Shown here: positions 8,085-16,500 of the stretch, piece after piece
Numbering within the stretch: the stretch's first letter is position 1
Layout: every line of letters starts with the position of its first letter
NCBI GenBank assembly: GCA_024226315.1
Contig: JAAELT010000194.1
Location: 1 to 64,000 of the forward strand
DNA length: 64,000 nucleotides
Reading direction: 5' to 3'
DNA from: a bacterium
GTDB taxonomy: Bacteria; Acidobacteriota; Thermoanaerobaculia; Multivoradales; J023
Position numbers and translations under genes: made by a program
Notes under the pieces: model-generated
Seen by the model: only the letters and a program-made list of their open reading frames with translations
Databases searched by the model: none
What the model was told of the DNA's origin: nothing

Positions 8085-10331
8085 TTACCGTCCCAGCGCC
8101 CGACGCAGTCGGCCCTTCTCCTTCTCCACCGCCTCCAGCATCCTCCCCGGCGGCTCGATGGCCTCCAGCATCGACAGCGCCTCGGTGAAGTACCCGTGCT
8201 GGTGCAGTACCTGGGCAGCGTAGAGGTGTACCTCGGGGTTGTCGGGATGGGCGGCGGCCCAGCGGCGGAAGAGACGGGTGATGCGGGGGGTGGCGACGAT
8301 CGGTTCGAGGCGGGTGCGGGTGGCTGCCAGGTACTCGCGGGCGCCGGCGTCGAGCTGATCGCTGTCGCCGAAGGCGGCGGCCAGGTGGACGCGGGCGTCG
8401 CGGAAGTCGGGCAGCCGGCGGGTGACGAAGCCGAGGGCGCCCACGGCGTCGCGCGGCCGGTCGTGGTGCAGCAGGGCGAGGCCGACCAGGTATTGGGCGT
8501 CGAGCTCGCTCCAGTAGGCGAGGAGCGGCTCCTGGTAGGCGGGGTCGCCGGTCAGCACCATCAGCTCGGCGAGCACGAAGGGGTCACCGGGCCTGTTTTC
8601 GAGCGAGCGCCTGAGCATGGCCACGGCGCCGTCGCGGTCGCCTTCCTTCGCGGCGATGCGGGCGAGCAGGAACAGCGGATCCGACGCCTGCTGGGCGCCG
8701 CGGTAGACTGTGCGGCCGTCGGCGGCCAGTGGCTCGAGCAGGCGCCGGGCCTCCTCCGGCCGGCCGGCCGCCAGCGTCACCGACGCCAGATCGAAGGCCG
8801 CGGAGACTCCCCGCCGATCCTGGGCGGCCAGTGTACTGACCAGGCGCTCCTCCAGCGTGCCCTGCTCGCGCGGAAAGTAGGCCGGGCGCATCCACTCCAG
8901 CCACCAGGGGGCGGTGGCCACCGCCTCGACGGCTCGCTCGGCGTGCAGCGCCAGCGGCTCCCGGCGGCTCAGCTCGCGGATCTCGCTCAGCATCCCCTCG
9001 GTATGCCGCGAGGTGCTGCGCCGGTAGGCGGTGTCGCGCACCGGGTCGTCCGGCAGCGACAGCACCGCGCCGACCATCACGATCGCTGCCCAGAACGGCC
9101 ACGCCCGCCAGCGGCGCCGTGCCAGTTGCTCGATCGCCACGGCGGCGAAGTAGAGCAAGGCCGGGAAGAACATCAGACGCTGACGCACGGAGACATAGAA
9201 CACCACCATCACCGCCAGCTGGCTCAGGCCCACGGCATAGAACAGCAGACTGTGGCGCCAGCGCCGGGCCTCGAACAGCGTGCCGGCCAGGGCCAGGGCG
9301 GCGAGCAGGGCGAACGGCACCCCGGGGACGAAGAACAGCAGCTCGTCGTAGCGCCAGGCGAGCTGCACGTCGTGCCAGCGAAAGGCGTGGAACGAACGCA
9401 CCAGCTTGGTGCCGAGCTGACGCGCGAAGCGGCCCGGCTCCGCACGCGCGAACGCCACGGCCCGCTGTGACCAGTAGGCGTTGACCTCGCGAATCGTCAG
9501 CTCACGGCCGGCCGCGGCGCGGGCGACGTCGCGGTAGTACTGGTGCGCCGGGTCCGGCGAGGTGGCTCCGCCCTGACGCACCAGCCCCAGCACCACCGGC
9601 GGGTACATGGCGCTGGTGCCCGCCGACAGCGCGTTGTTGCCCTCGAACATCACCGTCCCCGGATTCATGGTCGGAGTGCGAGAATCACCGGTGATCGACG
9701 CCGCCCGCAGCGCCAGCAGCAGCAGTGCCACGGCCACCGGCGCGGCGAACGCCGCGGACCTCTGCAACCACTCCTTGCCCCGATCGCCGCGCAGCCGGAA
9801 GTAGAACGGCACCAGCAGGAACGCGGGCAGGAACGTCGGGCGGGTGGCCAGGCACAGGGCGGCGAAGACCCCAGCGATCAGGGCTCCGCGCGCGTGCTCC
9901 CGCTCCAGGAACAGCAGGAAGACGAGCAGGCAGAAGAGCAGGACGATCTCGGGCTCCAGGATCCGCTCGTAGACCAACAGGTGCCGGTCGAACGCCAGGG
10001 CGAGCGCCGCCACCGCAGCGAGCGGCGCCGCCACGCGCCGCGCCAGCAGCGTGAAGAGCAGGCCCGTCGCCGCCGCCGCCAGCACGATCTGCAGCCACAG
10101 CAGGGTCGCCTCGGGTGCCGGCAGTAGACGCTCCGCCGTGACGCTGAGCCACAGGTACAGAGGCGAGAAGTCCACCAGTCGCTCGGTGGGCAGCTGACCG
10201 GCGAGGATCTGCTCCGCCGCCAGGGGGTACTTGCGGAAGGTGCCGGGCAGCGGGAAGAAGAGGGCGATGCCGGCGTGGAGCAACAGGGTCAGGCCGCCGA
10301 TTATCAGCGGCCAATAGGGACGGGTCTTCAT
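8085..10331 (-). CDS. GT-C-like membrane protein with C-terminal TPR region
   Basis: A 748-residue protein starting MKTRPYWPLIIGG. An upstream extension would run through the YfhO-like gene and was discarded. The first ~450 residues hold about ten hydrophobic helices with a first-loop motif (VDFSPLYLWLS) like PMT/ArnT-type enzymes. The remainder is helical, with TPR-like repeats (for example LLARIAAKEGDRDGAVAMLR). The ATG overlaps the stop of the upstream YfhO-like gene. TPR modules usually bind a protein partner, which would fit a glycosyltransferase acting within a complex. Substrate unknown. Confidence 0.8.
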   Translation of the reverse strand: MKTRPYWPLIIGGLTLLLHAGIALFFPLPGTFRKYPLAAEQILAGQLPTERLVDFSPLYLWLSVTAERLLPAPEATLLWLQIVLAAAATGLLFTLLARRVAAPLAAVAALALAFDRHLLVYERILEPEIVLLFCLLVFLLFLEREHARGALIAGVFAALCLATRPTFLPAFLLVPFYFRLRGDRGKEWLQRSAAFAAPVAVALLLLALRAASITGDSRTPTMNPGTVMFEGNNALSAGTSAMYPPVVLGLVRQGGATSPDPAHQYYRDVARAAAGRELTIREVNAYWSQRAVAFARAEPGRFARQLGTKLVRSFHAFRWHDVQLAWRYDELLFFVPGVPFALLAALALAGTLFEARRWRHSLLFYAVGLSQLAVMVVFYVSVRQRLMFFPALLYFAAVAIEQLARRRWRAWPFWAAIVMVGAVLSLPDDPVRDTAYRRSTSRHTEGMLSEIRELSRREPLALHAERAVEAVATAPWWLEWMRPAYFPREQGTLEERLVSTLAAQDRRGVSAAFDLASVTLAAGRPEEARRLLEPLAADGRTVYRGAQQASDPLFLLARIAAKEGDRDGAVAMLRRSLENRPGDPFVLAELMVLTGDPAYQEPLLAYWSELDAQYLVGLALLHHDRPRDAVGALGFVTRRLPDFRDARVHLAAAFGDSDQLDAGAREYLAATRTRLEPIVATPRITRLFRRWAAAHPDNPEVHLYAAQVLHQHGYFTEALSMLEAIEPPGRMLEAVEKEKGRLRRALGR

Positions 10332-12649
10332 CCCTTCCTCTTTCGGCCTATCGCCATGGCCACCAGCACCGCGGCGCCGACGAGCGCGCCCAGCCAACCC
10401 AACCGGCTCGGCCATCGGTCGACCCACAGCCGCACCCGGTGCTCGCCCGGCGGCACCTCGACCCCCAGGCGGTGCATGTTGGTCACCACCGGCTCCGCCG
10501 GCTCACCGTCGACGCTGGCGCGGTAGACGTCGAGGAACGCCCGCTGGGTGAACAGCACGCCGCCGGCCTCGCTGGCGACGTCGACCTCGAGCTCGTGGAC
10601 CTCGTCGCGCGTCACCTCCACCCGACCGGCCGCGCCACGCGCCTCCTCACCATCGCCCGGCAACACCACCGTCGACCCCGGGTCGAACCGGTCCGAGCCC
10701 AGGATCTCGAGCGCCCGGTTCATCTGCGGCGCCCGCAGCACCGTGCCCGCCAGCCCGACCCGCGGCGCCGCCCCCGGAAGCCGGTAGACGAACGCCGGCG
10801 GGTCCCCCTGCTCGGTCACCAGCCGCGCCGGCGCCGCCGGATCGAGGGCGCGGTCGAGGATCAGGGTGTCGACGCCCGAGGCTGCCAGCAGGCGCACGCG
10901 GGTGACGTCATCCATGCCCTGGATGGCGCGGGCCAGCGACAGGCTGAAGAACGAGTCGAGGCCCTCGGGCGAGTGGTTGAGATCGTAACGCCGGCCGTGG
11001 GCGATGCCGGTCAAGGGGTGCAGCTGCGCCGCCTGCCGGCGCGAGAGCCAGAAGAACCGCGGATCGGGGAAGTCGGTGAGCGGCGACACCCGCGGCTTGC
11101 CGAACAGATCGTGGTGCCCGCCGTAGACGACGAGCGCGTCTTCCGGCACCGCGGCCAGGATCTCGGGCGCCCGCGTGTAGTGCCCGGCGGCATCGGAATG
11201 GTAGAGCGGACTCAGGAAGAAGCCCTGCGACGCCAGGTGCACCACCAGCAGCAGAGCGCCACCCGCGAACGGACGCTTGCGGGTGACGGCGAACGCCAGC
11301 CACAGCAGCGCCAGCGTCACCAGCGTGAAGAACCCGAGCGCGACCCACCTGCCACTCTCCCGGATCAGGGTAGGAGTATTCAGCCGCGCCGGGTCGAGGG
11401 CGCGCAGTGCCTCCATCAGCGCCGGCGGCATCCACAGCAGCAGTCCCCAGGTCGCGAGGTAGACCACCGTCATGACCCCGAGCACGCGGCGCAGTCGCCT
11501 CCGGCCACCGTCGAGAAGGCGCTCGAAACCCAGCGCGCACAGCAGCGCCGCGCCCACCGCCACCAGCAGCCACATCTTCACCGGGTAGCGCAGCGCCGAG
11601 GCCCCGGGCAGGTGATAGAGCAGACGCACCGCCGGGTTCCAGGCGCCGGCGGCCAGGAACAGCCCGGCGCCCGTGGCCCCCCACGCCCACCATGCCGCCG
11701 GTCGACGCGGCCGGCCACAGGTCGCGATCAATCCCAGGCTCAGCAGCCCGGGATAGAAGGAGAAGTAGAGCGGTGGATTGCCACCGTAGTAGCGGAAGCC
11801 CCAGAACGTGAAGTCGGGCCGGCCGAAGAAGAACGGCAGCAGCCATTCGAGCACGCTGCGCGGGTCCCAGCTCTGGGACAGGGCCGCCTGGATCGAGAAC
11901 TGCCAGTAGCCGCGGTACGAAAGCGGCAGGATGCGCGCGAGCTCGATCAGCATCGGTGCGGCGAGCAGCGTGCCGCAAGCCAGCGCGGCGAGCCCGGGCA
12001 GCAGGTGAGGCTTGAGCGAGCCCGCCGACCAACCGCGCACGAGCACCGCGCTCAGCGCTAGCAGCAGGCCCAGCGCCGCGAACAGCGGGTCACCCGCCAG
12101 CAGCAGCAAACCCCACAGCGCCCCGGCGCCGGCGAAGCCCAGCCACCGGCGACGATCATCGCGCGTCGCGTCGAGCCAGGCGGCGACGAAGGCGGGTGCC
12201 AGAGCCGCCCCGGCCACCAGGTTGTAGAGGTTGAGCAGCGACAGAAAGAAGCCGCTGGCCACGTAGCATACGCCGCCCGCCCAGGCCGCCGGCCGCGACA
12301 GCCCCCACGCCCGCCCCAGCCAGTAGAAGGCCAGCGGCGCCAGCAGCAGGTGCAGCCAGAAGTGGGCGTTGAGCGCCCACAGCGGCGAGGCCACCAGGTA
12401 GAGCACGTTGTCGGGATAAAGCGGCAACGCGTTGGGATTGCCCAGCAGCGGCTGGCCGCCGGCGCGGTACGGATCGATCAGCGGCAGCTCGCCCGCGCGC
12501 AGCGCTTCCGCGTGCGCTACCTTCATCGGGTAGTGGGCGCTCAGCACGTCGCGGGTGTAGAGCGTGCCACTGCCGCGGATCAGCGGCGAGACCGCCAGCG
12601 CGAGCAGCAGCAGCGTCGGCGCGACATAGAGCAGGGGAAACCGTCTCAC
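10328..12649 (-). CDS. YfhO-like multi-pass membrane protein
   Basis: About 773 residues from a GTG at 12649 (VRRFPLLYVAPTLL). Earlier in-frame starts lie inside the divergent prenyltransferase gene. The N-terminal helix is followed by TRDVLSAHYPMKVA and DPYRAGGQPLLGNPNALPLY, typical of YfhO/GT-C-like membrane proteins. It has about 12 helices, then an extracytoplasmic beta-rich domain and a final helix with a basic tail (VLVAMAIGRKRKG). Some YfhO members glycosylate teichoic acids, so a glycosyltransferase role is plausible here. It is coupled to the TPR-glycosyltransferase by a 4-base overlap. Confidence 0.8.
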   Translation of the reverse strand: MRRFPLLYVAPTLLLLALAVSPLIRGSGTLYTRDVLSAHYPMKVAHAEALRAGELPLIDPYRAGGQPLLGNPNALPLYPDNVLYLVASPLWALNAHFWLHLLLAPLAFYWLGRAWGLSRPAAWAGGVCYVASGFFLSLLNLYNLVAGAALAPAFVAAWLDATRDDRRRWLGFAGAGALWGLLLLAGDPLFAALGLLLALSAVLVRGWSAGSLKPHLLPGLAALACGTLLAAPMLIELARILPLSYRGYWQFSIQAALSQSWDPRSVLEWLLPFFFGRPDFTFWGFRYYGGNPPLYFSFYPGLLSLGLIATCGRPRRPAAWWAWGATGAGLFLAAGAWNPAVRLLYHLPGASALRYPVKMWLLVAVGAALLCALGFERLLDGGRRRLRRVLGVMTVVYLATWGLLLWMPPALMEALRALDPARLNTPTLIRESGRWVALGFFTLVTLALLWLAFAVTRKRPFAGGALLLVVHLASQGFFLSPLYHSDAAGHYTRAPEILAAVPEDALVVYGGHHDLFGKPRVSPLTDFPDPRFFWLSRRQAAQLHPLTGIAHGRRYDLNHSPEGLDSFFSLSLARAIQGMDDVTRVRLLAASGVDTLILDRALDPAAPARLVTEQGDPPAFVYRLPGAAPRVGLAGTVLRAPQMNRALEILGSDRFDPGSTVVLPGDGEEARGAAGRVEVTRDEVHELEVDVASEAGGVLFTQRAFLDVYRASVDGEPAEPVVTNMHRLGVEVPPGEHRVRLWVDRWPSRLGWLGALVGAAVLVAMAIGRKRKG

Positions 12650-12662
12650 GGGCTCCGACCCT

Positions 12663-12668
12663 ATAGTA
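12663..12668 (+). promoter_or_regulatory. Possible -10 box of a leaderless prenyltransferase transcript
   Basis: TATAGT lies 8 bases before the ATG at 12677, where a transcript would start about 7 bases downstream. There is no Shine-Dalgarno sequence. The whole divergent gap to the opposite GTG (12649) is only 27 bp, so little room exists for an untranslated leader. Confidence 0.4.
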
Positions 12669-12676
12669 TTCGCCCC

Positions 12677-13546
12677 ATGATCGGCCCCCTGTTCCGCGCC
12701 ATGCGCCCCGTGCAATGGGTAAAGAACGTCTTCGTCCTGGCGCCTATCGTGTTCGCCGAGCAGCTGCGTGACCCGCAGGTTCTCGGCCGCGCCGCCATCG
12801 CCTTCGCCGCCTTCTGCCTCGCCGCCAGCACCGTCTACCTGATCAACGACCTGCGCGACCGCGAGGAAGACCGCCGCCACCCGCTCAAGCGTCACCGTCC
12901 CATTGCCTCGGGCGCCCTGAGCGTGCCCGTGGCGGTGACCGCGGCGGTGATCCTGGCCGCCGCGGCGCTAGCCGCTTCATTCACCCTGGGCACTCGCTTC
13001 ACCGTGCTGGTGGCCGTCTACCTGGGCATCAACCTGCTCTATTCGAGCTTCCTCAAGCACGTCGTGATCCTCGACGTCATGGCCGTCGCCAGCGGCTACG
13101 TGATCCGCGTGCTGGCCGGGGCCGAGGCCATAGGCGTCGGCGTCTCGGCCTGGCTGCTGCTGTGCACTATCTTCCTCGCCCTCTTCCTGATCCTCTCGAA
13201 GCGCCGCCACGAGCTCGTGCTGCTCGCCGACGCGGCCGCCGGCCACCGCTCCGTGCTCAGCCATTACAGCCCGGCCTTCCTCGATCAGATGATCAACGTG
13301 GTGACCGCCTCCACCGTGGTCTCCTACGCCCTCTACGCCGTCGACGCCGACACCGTCGCGCGCTTCGGCACCGACCGCCTCGTGTACACCGTGCCCCTGG
13401 TGCTCTTCGGCATCTTCCGCTTCCTCTACCTGATCTACAAGAAAGAGGAGAAGCACAACCCCACCGAGGCCGTGCTGCGCGACGTGCCCTCGGTGATCAA
13501 CGTGCTGTTGTGGGGGGTGCTGGTGTTGTGGCTGGTTTACGGGTAG
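12677..13546 (+). CDS. UbiA-family prenyltransferase (decaprenyl-phosphate phosphoribosyltransferase type)
   Basis: A 289-residue integral membrane protein with about eight helices. The first aspartate motif is NDLRDREEDRRHP (about 58-70), followed by KRHRPIASG. Together with RPVQWVKNVFVLAP near the N-terminus, these match the UbiA subgroup that transfers phosphoribose to polyprenyl phosphate. A decaprenyl-phosphoryl pentose donor would suit the neighbouring GT-C enzymes. The start was set at MIGPLF because the longer frame runs into the YfhO-like gene. A good terminator follows. No epimerase pair (DprE1/2) is in this window, so the final sugar is open. Confidence 0.88.
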   Translation: MIGPLFRAMRPVQWVKNVFVLAPIVFAEQLRDPQVLGRAAIAFAAFCLAASTVYLINDLRDREEDRRHPLKRHRPIASGALSVPVAVTAAVILAAAALAASFTLGTRFTVLVAVYLGINLLYSSFLKHVVILDVMAVASGYVIRVLAGAEAIGVGVSAWLLLCTIFLALFLILSKRRHELVLLADAAAGHRSVLSHYSPAFLDQMINVVTASTVVSYALYAVDADTVARFGTDRLVYTVPLVLFGIFRFLYLIYKKEEKHNPTEAVLRDVPSVINVLLWGVLVLWLVYG

Positions 13547-13650
13547 GTAGATCCAATTCGCCGCGGGCGACGAATGAACTCACCGGATGACGGCCGTATT
13601 CGGGTCGGCCGGCATCTGAATCCAACGTCCTCAAGAGCTCGTTCTCCTCC

Positions 13651-13690
13651 CCCCGCGTCGACGTTCCCTCCCACGGCGCGGGGTTTTTTT
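13651..13690 (+). terminator. Intrinsic terminator after the prenyltransferase gene
   Basis: CCCCGCG (13651-13657) pairs with CGCGGGG (13677-13683) and is followed at once by seven T residues (13684-13690). It is about 105 bases beyond the prenyltransferase stop. Confidence 0.75.
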
Positions 13691-13708
13691 GTCTTGTTGC
13701 AGGGGCTC

Positions 13709-14105
13709 GGCTTCACGGTGAATCGAACGCCTCGGCAAACCAAGCGACCACGATTCACCCTGAATCGCACCTCCCGACAAAACAAGAGACCACGATTCAC
13801 CCTGAATCGCACCTCCCGACAAAACAAGAGACCACGATTCACCCTGAATCGCAACCCCCGGACAACTCGGGGAGTCACGATTCACCGTGAATCGCAACCT
13901 CCTCACGTAACCGAGGGTGCGATTCACCCTGAATCGCAACCTCCTCGCGTAACCAAAGGGGCGATTCACCGTGAATAGCGGGGGGCGTCATGTAACCGAA
14001 GGAGCGACTCACCGTGAATCGGGGGCTCGTCGCGTAACCGAGGGTACGATTCACCCTGAATCGCAACCTCCTCGCGTAACCAAAGGGGCGATTCACCGTG
14101 AATCG
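13709..14105. repeat. Ten-unit array of 17-bp palindromes at 42-43 bp spacing
   Basis: Units of consensus CGATTCACCSTGAATCG start at 13709, 13751, 13793, 13835, 13878, 13920, 13962, 14005, 14047 and 14089. The arms are 7-8 bp around a centre of CCG, CCC or CGG. The segments between them are also related (two exact copies early, and a CAACCTCCTCGCGTAACC type later), so these are tandem minisatellite units with a conserved palindrome. Because 42 is a multiple of three, any frame stays open; the resulting repeat peptides look spurious. No CRISPR-type unique spacers and no cas genes are present. Confidence 0.9.
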
Positions 14106-14157
14106 CCCCTTCCTGGCGTCATCGCTACCGCGATTCGCCGCAAGCTCCCGGAAAGAC

Positions 14158-14196
14158 GGTGCCGGCGCCCGGTGCCGGCGCCCGGTGCCGGCGCGC
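14158..14196. repeat. Three tandem 13-bp GC repeats
   Basis: GGTGCCGGCGCCC occurs at 14158, 14171 and 14184 (last copy ends GC instead of CC). Each unit contains the palindrome GGCGCC or GCCGGC. It sits between the two 42-bp arrays. Confidence 0.8.
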
Positions 14197-14286
14197 GGAC
14201 GTCGCCGCTCTCGTGGGCGGACCTTGATGCTTTCCATGAAGGCGTCTGGCCGGATCGGCCGGAAATCGGCTCCGTACGGGTGAAGT

Positions 14287-14465
14287 TAGACTTTTTCACC
14301 CTGCAACAAGCGGAACATTACGGTAAGTAGGGCTTTGACGAGTCGCACAAGGTCCAAGATTACGGTATGTAGGACTTTGGTCGCTGGGAAATCGAGCAAC
14401 ATTACGGTAAGTAGGACTTTGTCAGGGTGAAAAAGTCTAGTGATCCGCGTAAGTAGGGCTTTTGC
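14287..14465. repeat. 21-bp repeat / 21-bp spacer array with 17-bp inverted repeats
   Basis: Four copies of a 21-bp motif beginning ATTACGGTAAGTAGG start exactly 42 bp apart at 14317, 14359, 14401 and 14443 (the last is degenerate). The spacers between them differ. A perfect 17-bp inverted repeat, TAGACTTTTTCACCCTG, occurs at 14287-14303 and inverted at 14423-14439, enclosing three motif copies. The motif core TTACGGTAA is itself a palindrome. It directly precedes the IS91-type transposase relic, so it may be an element end or a recombinase-binding array. Confidence 0.8.
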
Positions 14466-14479
14466 TGGCTGGAAATTGA

Positions 14480-14698
14480 CGACTTACGCTATGGGTTCAA
14501 CTCTGTGCACGCACGCTGCTGGAGGCCGAGCCACCGGAGCCCAACGCCCCCGAGGGCGAGCCCCGACGGCAGATGCTCGAACGCCTCACCGGCGTCAATC
14601 CCGGGCTCTGCCCGAAGTGCGGGCACGGGCGCCTGAAGCACTGCCGGGAGTTCCCACGTCCACGATCGCTGACGCCCTCCCAGCGAGCGCCACCATGA
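14480..14698 (+). pseudogene. C-terminal relic of an IS91-type transposase
   Basis: From 14519 the frame reads LLEAEPPEPNAPEGEP and then MLERLTGVNPGLCPKCGHGR, ending in TGA at 14696-14698. A leucine-rich LTGV segment followed by a CPxCG zinc-finger half is typical of the extreme C-terminus of IS91/Y2 transposases. An in-frame stop at 14477-14479 and the absence of the catalytic part show it is only a tail. It marks past insertion or deletion next to the repeat arrays. Assignment rests on this short stretch. Confidence 0.5.
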
Positions 14699-14805
14699 CG
14701 ACCTCGCCTGCGCCGCCCTCAGTACACGCAGCGTCACACCGGCGGTGCAGCGGTGAGGGGATTCGTCCATCTGCCTGGCGCGAATCGCGGTATACTCGCC
14801 AGATC

Positions 14806-15249
14806 ATGGAGCCGCGAATGGCCATCGATGGAGGGATCAAGCCGGACCACATGAGCGCCTACGAAGCACCGGCTCGCCAGGGATGCTTTCCCGACCAAAG
14901 ATCGGCGAGGTCATCGCATCCGTCGGGCAATTGAATCTCCATAGCCGCCCTCGCCGCACGGGCCGCGGCTTCGTTCAACAACTTCCAATCCGAAATCCGT
15001 TTCAAGGCCGCGGGGATTCGACCGTTCGATGACCCCCGATCTTGTAGAGAGCCGTCGGACATATTCATCTACGTCGGAACGCCACACAAGCTCAATCCGG
15101 AGCTCGGGCCGAACATCGACTATCTGGCGCTCTGCTCGAATGCGGCCGGCGACTGGGGCGAGGCATTCCATGATGCCTTCCAGAAGACGACCTTCGTGGG
15201 GGAAACGCCCCTTTCCGAATACGCCGCGGCAATGAAGAGCGGCCCATGA
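14806..15249 (+). pseudogene. Broken hypothetical gene with internal stop
   Basis: A frame starts at ATG 14806 (TATACT lies 13 bases upstream) and reads MEPRMAIDGGIKPDHMSAYE before stopping at TGA 14932-14934. The same frame resumes and runs to TGA 15247-15249 with convincing protein sequence (PSDIFIYVGTPHKLNPELG, then FHDAFQKTTFVGETPLSEYA), yet no ATG, GTG or TTG follows the internal stop until near the end. A frame change around 14870-14935 is another explanation. No family is recognised. Confidence 0.4.
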
Positions 15250-15267
15250 TTCTGGAGGTGACAAGCA

Positions 15268-15831
15268 ATCCGTAAGGAACTGGTTCTTCTCCTGGCCCTG
15301 CTCGGCGCGGAGACATCCCTCGGCCAGGAACGGCTGCCCGCTCCTGGAACCGAGCGGCGGTCCAGCCACGACTGGCTCCTGGCTTGCGTCGTGACCTATC
15401 CCGTGGAATCGATGCCGGTGGTTCTCGGGCTGGTCACTCCTGAGAACGCTCGGGAGATCGCGCGTCGTACCGCCGAGGAGTGCGACGCTCGACTGGCCAG
15501 TGCCGACGGTCGGGCCCGTCTTGCGGAGATCAAGATCGGGAAGAAGCTGATGGAGTCCGCGAATCGGGTTCCGGCCTCGGTTCATATCGAATGGTTGACC
15601 GGCTGCCTGCTGGATTTTGCCGCCGTTCGACCCGGGACGAAGAGGGCCCAGCTCGATCAGCATTTTCGAGGAGAGGGCGGAATCACCTGGCCGCAGCATC
15701 GGTCGGTCTATCACCGGGAATGCAGATATCTGCAGGTCGGCGTCGACTTCCAGAATGCCGACGCACGGCGTCCCGAGGACGTCGTAACTGCGGTCGAACC
15801 GGTCGAGCTCGATCTGATCCGGACGGACTGA
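15268..15831 (+). CDS. Hypothetical exported protein, unusual start
   Basis: The frame encodes about 187 residues. A GGAGGTGA ribosome-binding site at 15254-15261 is followed six bases later by ATC, then RKELVLLLALLGAETSLGQE, which looks like a short signal peptide. No ATG, GTG or TTG exists there; the first standard start is GTG 15391, which would remove the signal. Either ATC is used or an ATG has mutated. The mature part (for example LVTPENAREIARRTAEECDA) has no recognised domain. It ends just before the next gene, so they probably form an operon. Confidence 0.55.
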   Translation: MRKELVLLLALLGAETSLGQERLPAPGTERRSSHDWLLACVVTYPVESMPVVLGLVTPENAREIARRTAEECDARLASADGRARLAEIKIGKKLMESANRVPASVHIEWLTGCLLDFAAVRPGTKRAQLDQHFRGEGGITWPQHRSVYHRECRYLQVGVDFQNADARRPEDVVTAVEPVELDLIRTD

Positions 15832-15842
15832 CGCCAACGGAT

Positions 15843-16418
15843 ATGATGCTGGTGTGCGAGCGTTTCAGGCAGGTGGAAGATCTCGCGGCGTCGGCGAGAG
15901 CTGCTGCAAACACGCTGAGAGGTCCCGAGGTTCCAGGGATGGCCGCACTCGCCAGCACTGTGAACAGGCACAGCTCAGAGGAGTTCTCCGACGCGCCGAA
16001 CGGCACTGCCGGATCGTTTGCCTTTCAGCTTCTCATCCTCGAGGAATCGCGCGAAGACCTCCTCACCGACGATGAGTATCAGGAGCAGAGACGGTCCGTC
16101 CTCTCCGATCTGTGCGGCAGAGATGCGAGCCTCCGGTCTCTGCTGCCGGTTCTCGGCACGTGTACCCTCGGAGCGGCCCTCGTGAGCGCTTACGGTTTCC
16201 TCGCCGAGGATACGAACTTTGTCTATGGCGGGCTGTTCGCGTTCGCCGTATCTCTCATCACCGTCGTCGGCCTCTACCGGTCCGACAGGGCAGCTTCCGC
16301 CCTGGGCAAACAGGACCGGCTTCGCATTGTCGATCAGCTCCAGAGCTGGGACATTCTGTCGGCCTCCGAGGCCGACCACCTGAAGGCCAGCATCGAGAAG
16401 CGCCAGAGTGAGCCCTAG
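15843..16418 (+). CDS. Small membrane protein with SHOCT-like segments
   Basis: A 191-residue protein starting MMLVCERFRQVEDLAASA. Two hydrophobic helices lie near residues 100-142 (LLPVLGTCTLGAALVSAYGF and YGGLFAFAVSLITVVGLY). The sequence before them (DLLTDDEYQEQRRSVLSDL) and the C-terminus (DILSASEADHLKASIEK) resemble SHOCT motifs, short helical hairpins found in many membrane-associated bacterial proteins. It starts 11 bases after the previous gene. An upstream in-frame extension lies within that gene and was rejected. Function unknown. Confidence 0.65.
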   Translation: MMLVCERFRQVEDLAASARAAANTLRGPEVPGMAALASTVNRHSSEEFSDAPNGTAGSFAFQLLILEESREDLLTDDEYQEQRRSVLSDLCGRDASLRSLLPVLGTCTLGAALVSAYGFLAEDTNFVYGGLFAFAVSLITVVGLYRSDRAASALGKQDRLRIVDQLQSWDILSASEADHLKASIEKRQSEP

Positions 16419-16500
16419 CAACGAGAGCGGGCGCCCCACCGCTCTCGGGAGCACGTAACACTTTCACCGACTCGCCGTATCTCCTACCAGGAGGCCCGCC

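Noticed and set aside
13574..13978. A repeat protein of 14-residue units
   Set aside because: All frames on both strands stay open because the DNA period is a multiple of three; conservation follows the palindrome, not codons.
13709..14465. CRISPR array
   Set aside because: Linkers in the first array are themselves repeated, units are 42 bp with 17-bp palindromes, and no cas genes are present. The second array has only four 21-bp repeats with 21-bp spacers and adjoins a transposase relic.
14911..15837. A 308-codon minus-strand frame
   Set aside because: It is opposite the hypothetical exported protein, which has a ribosome site and signal peptide; the minus frame lacks both. Confidence in this choice is moderate.
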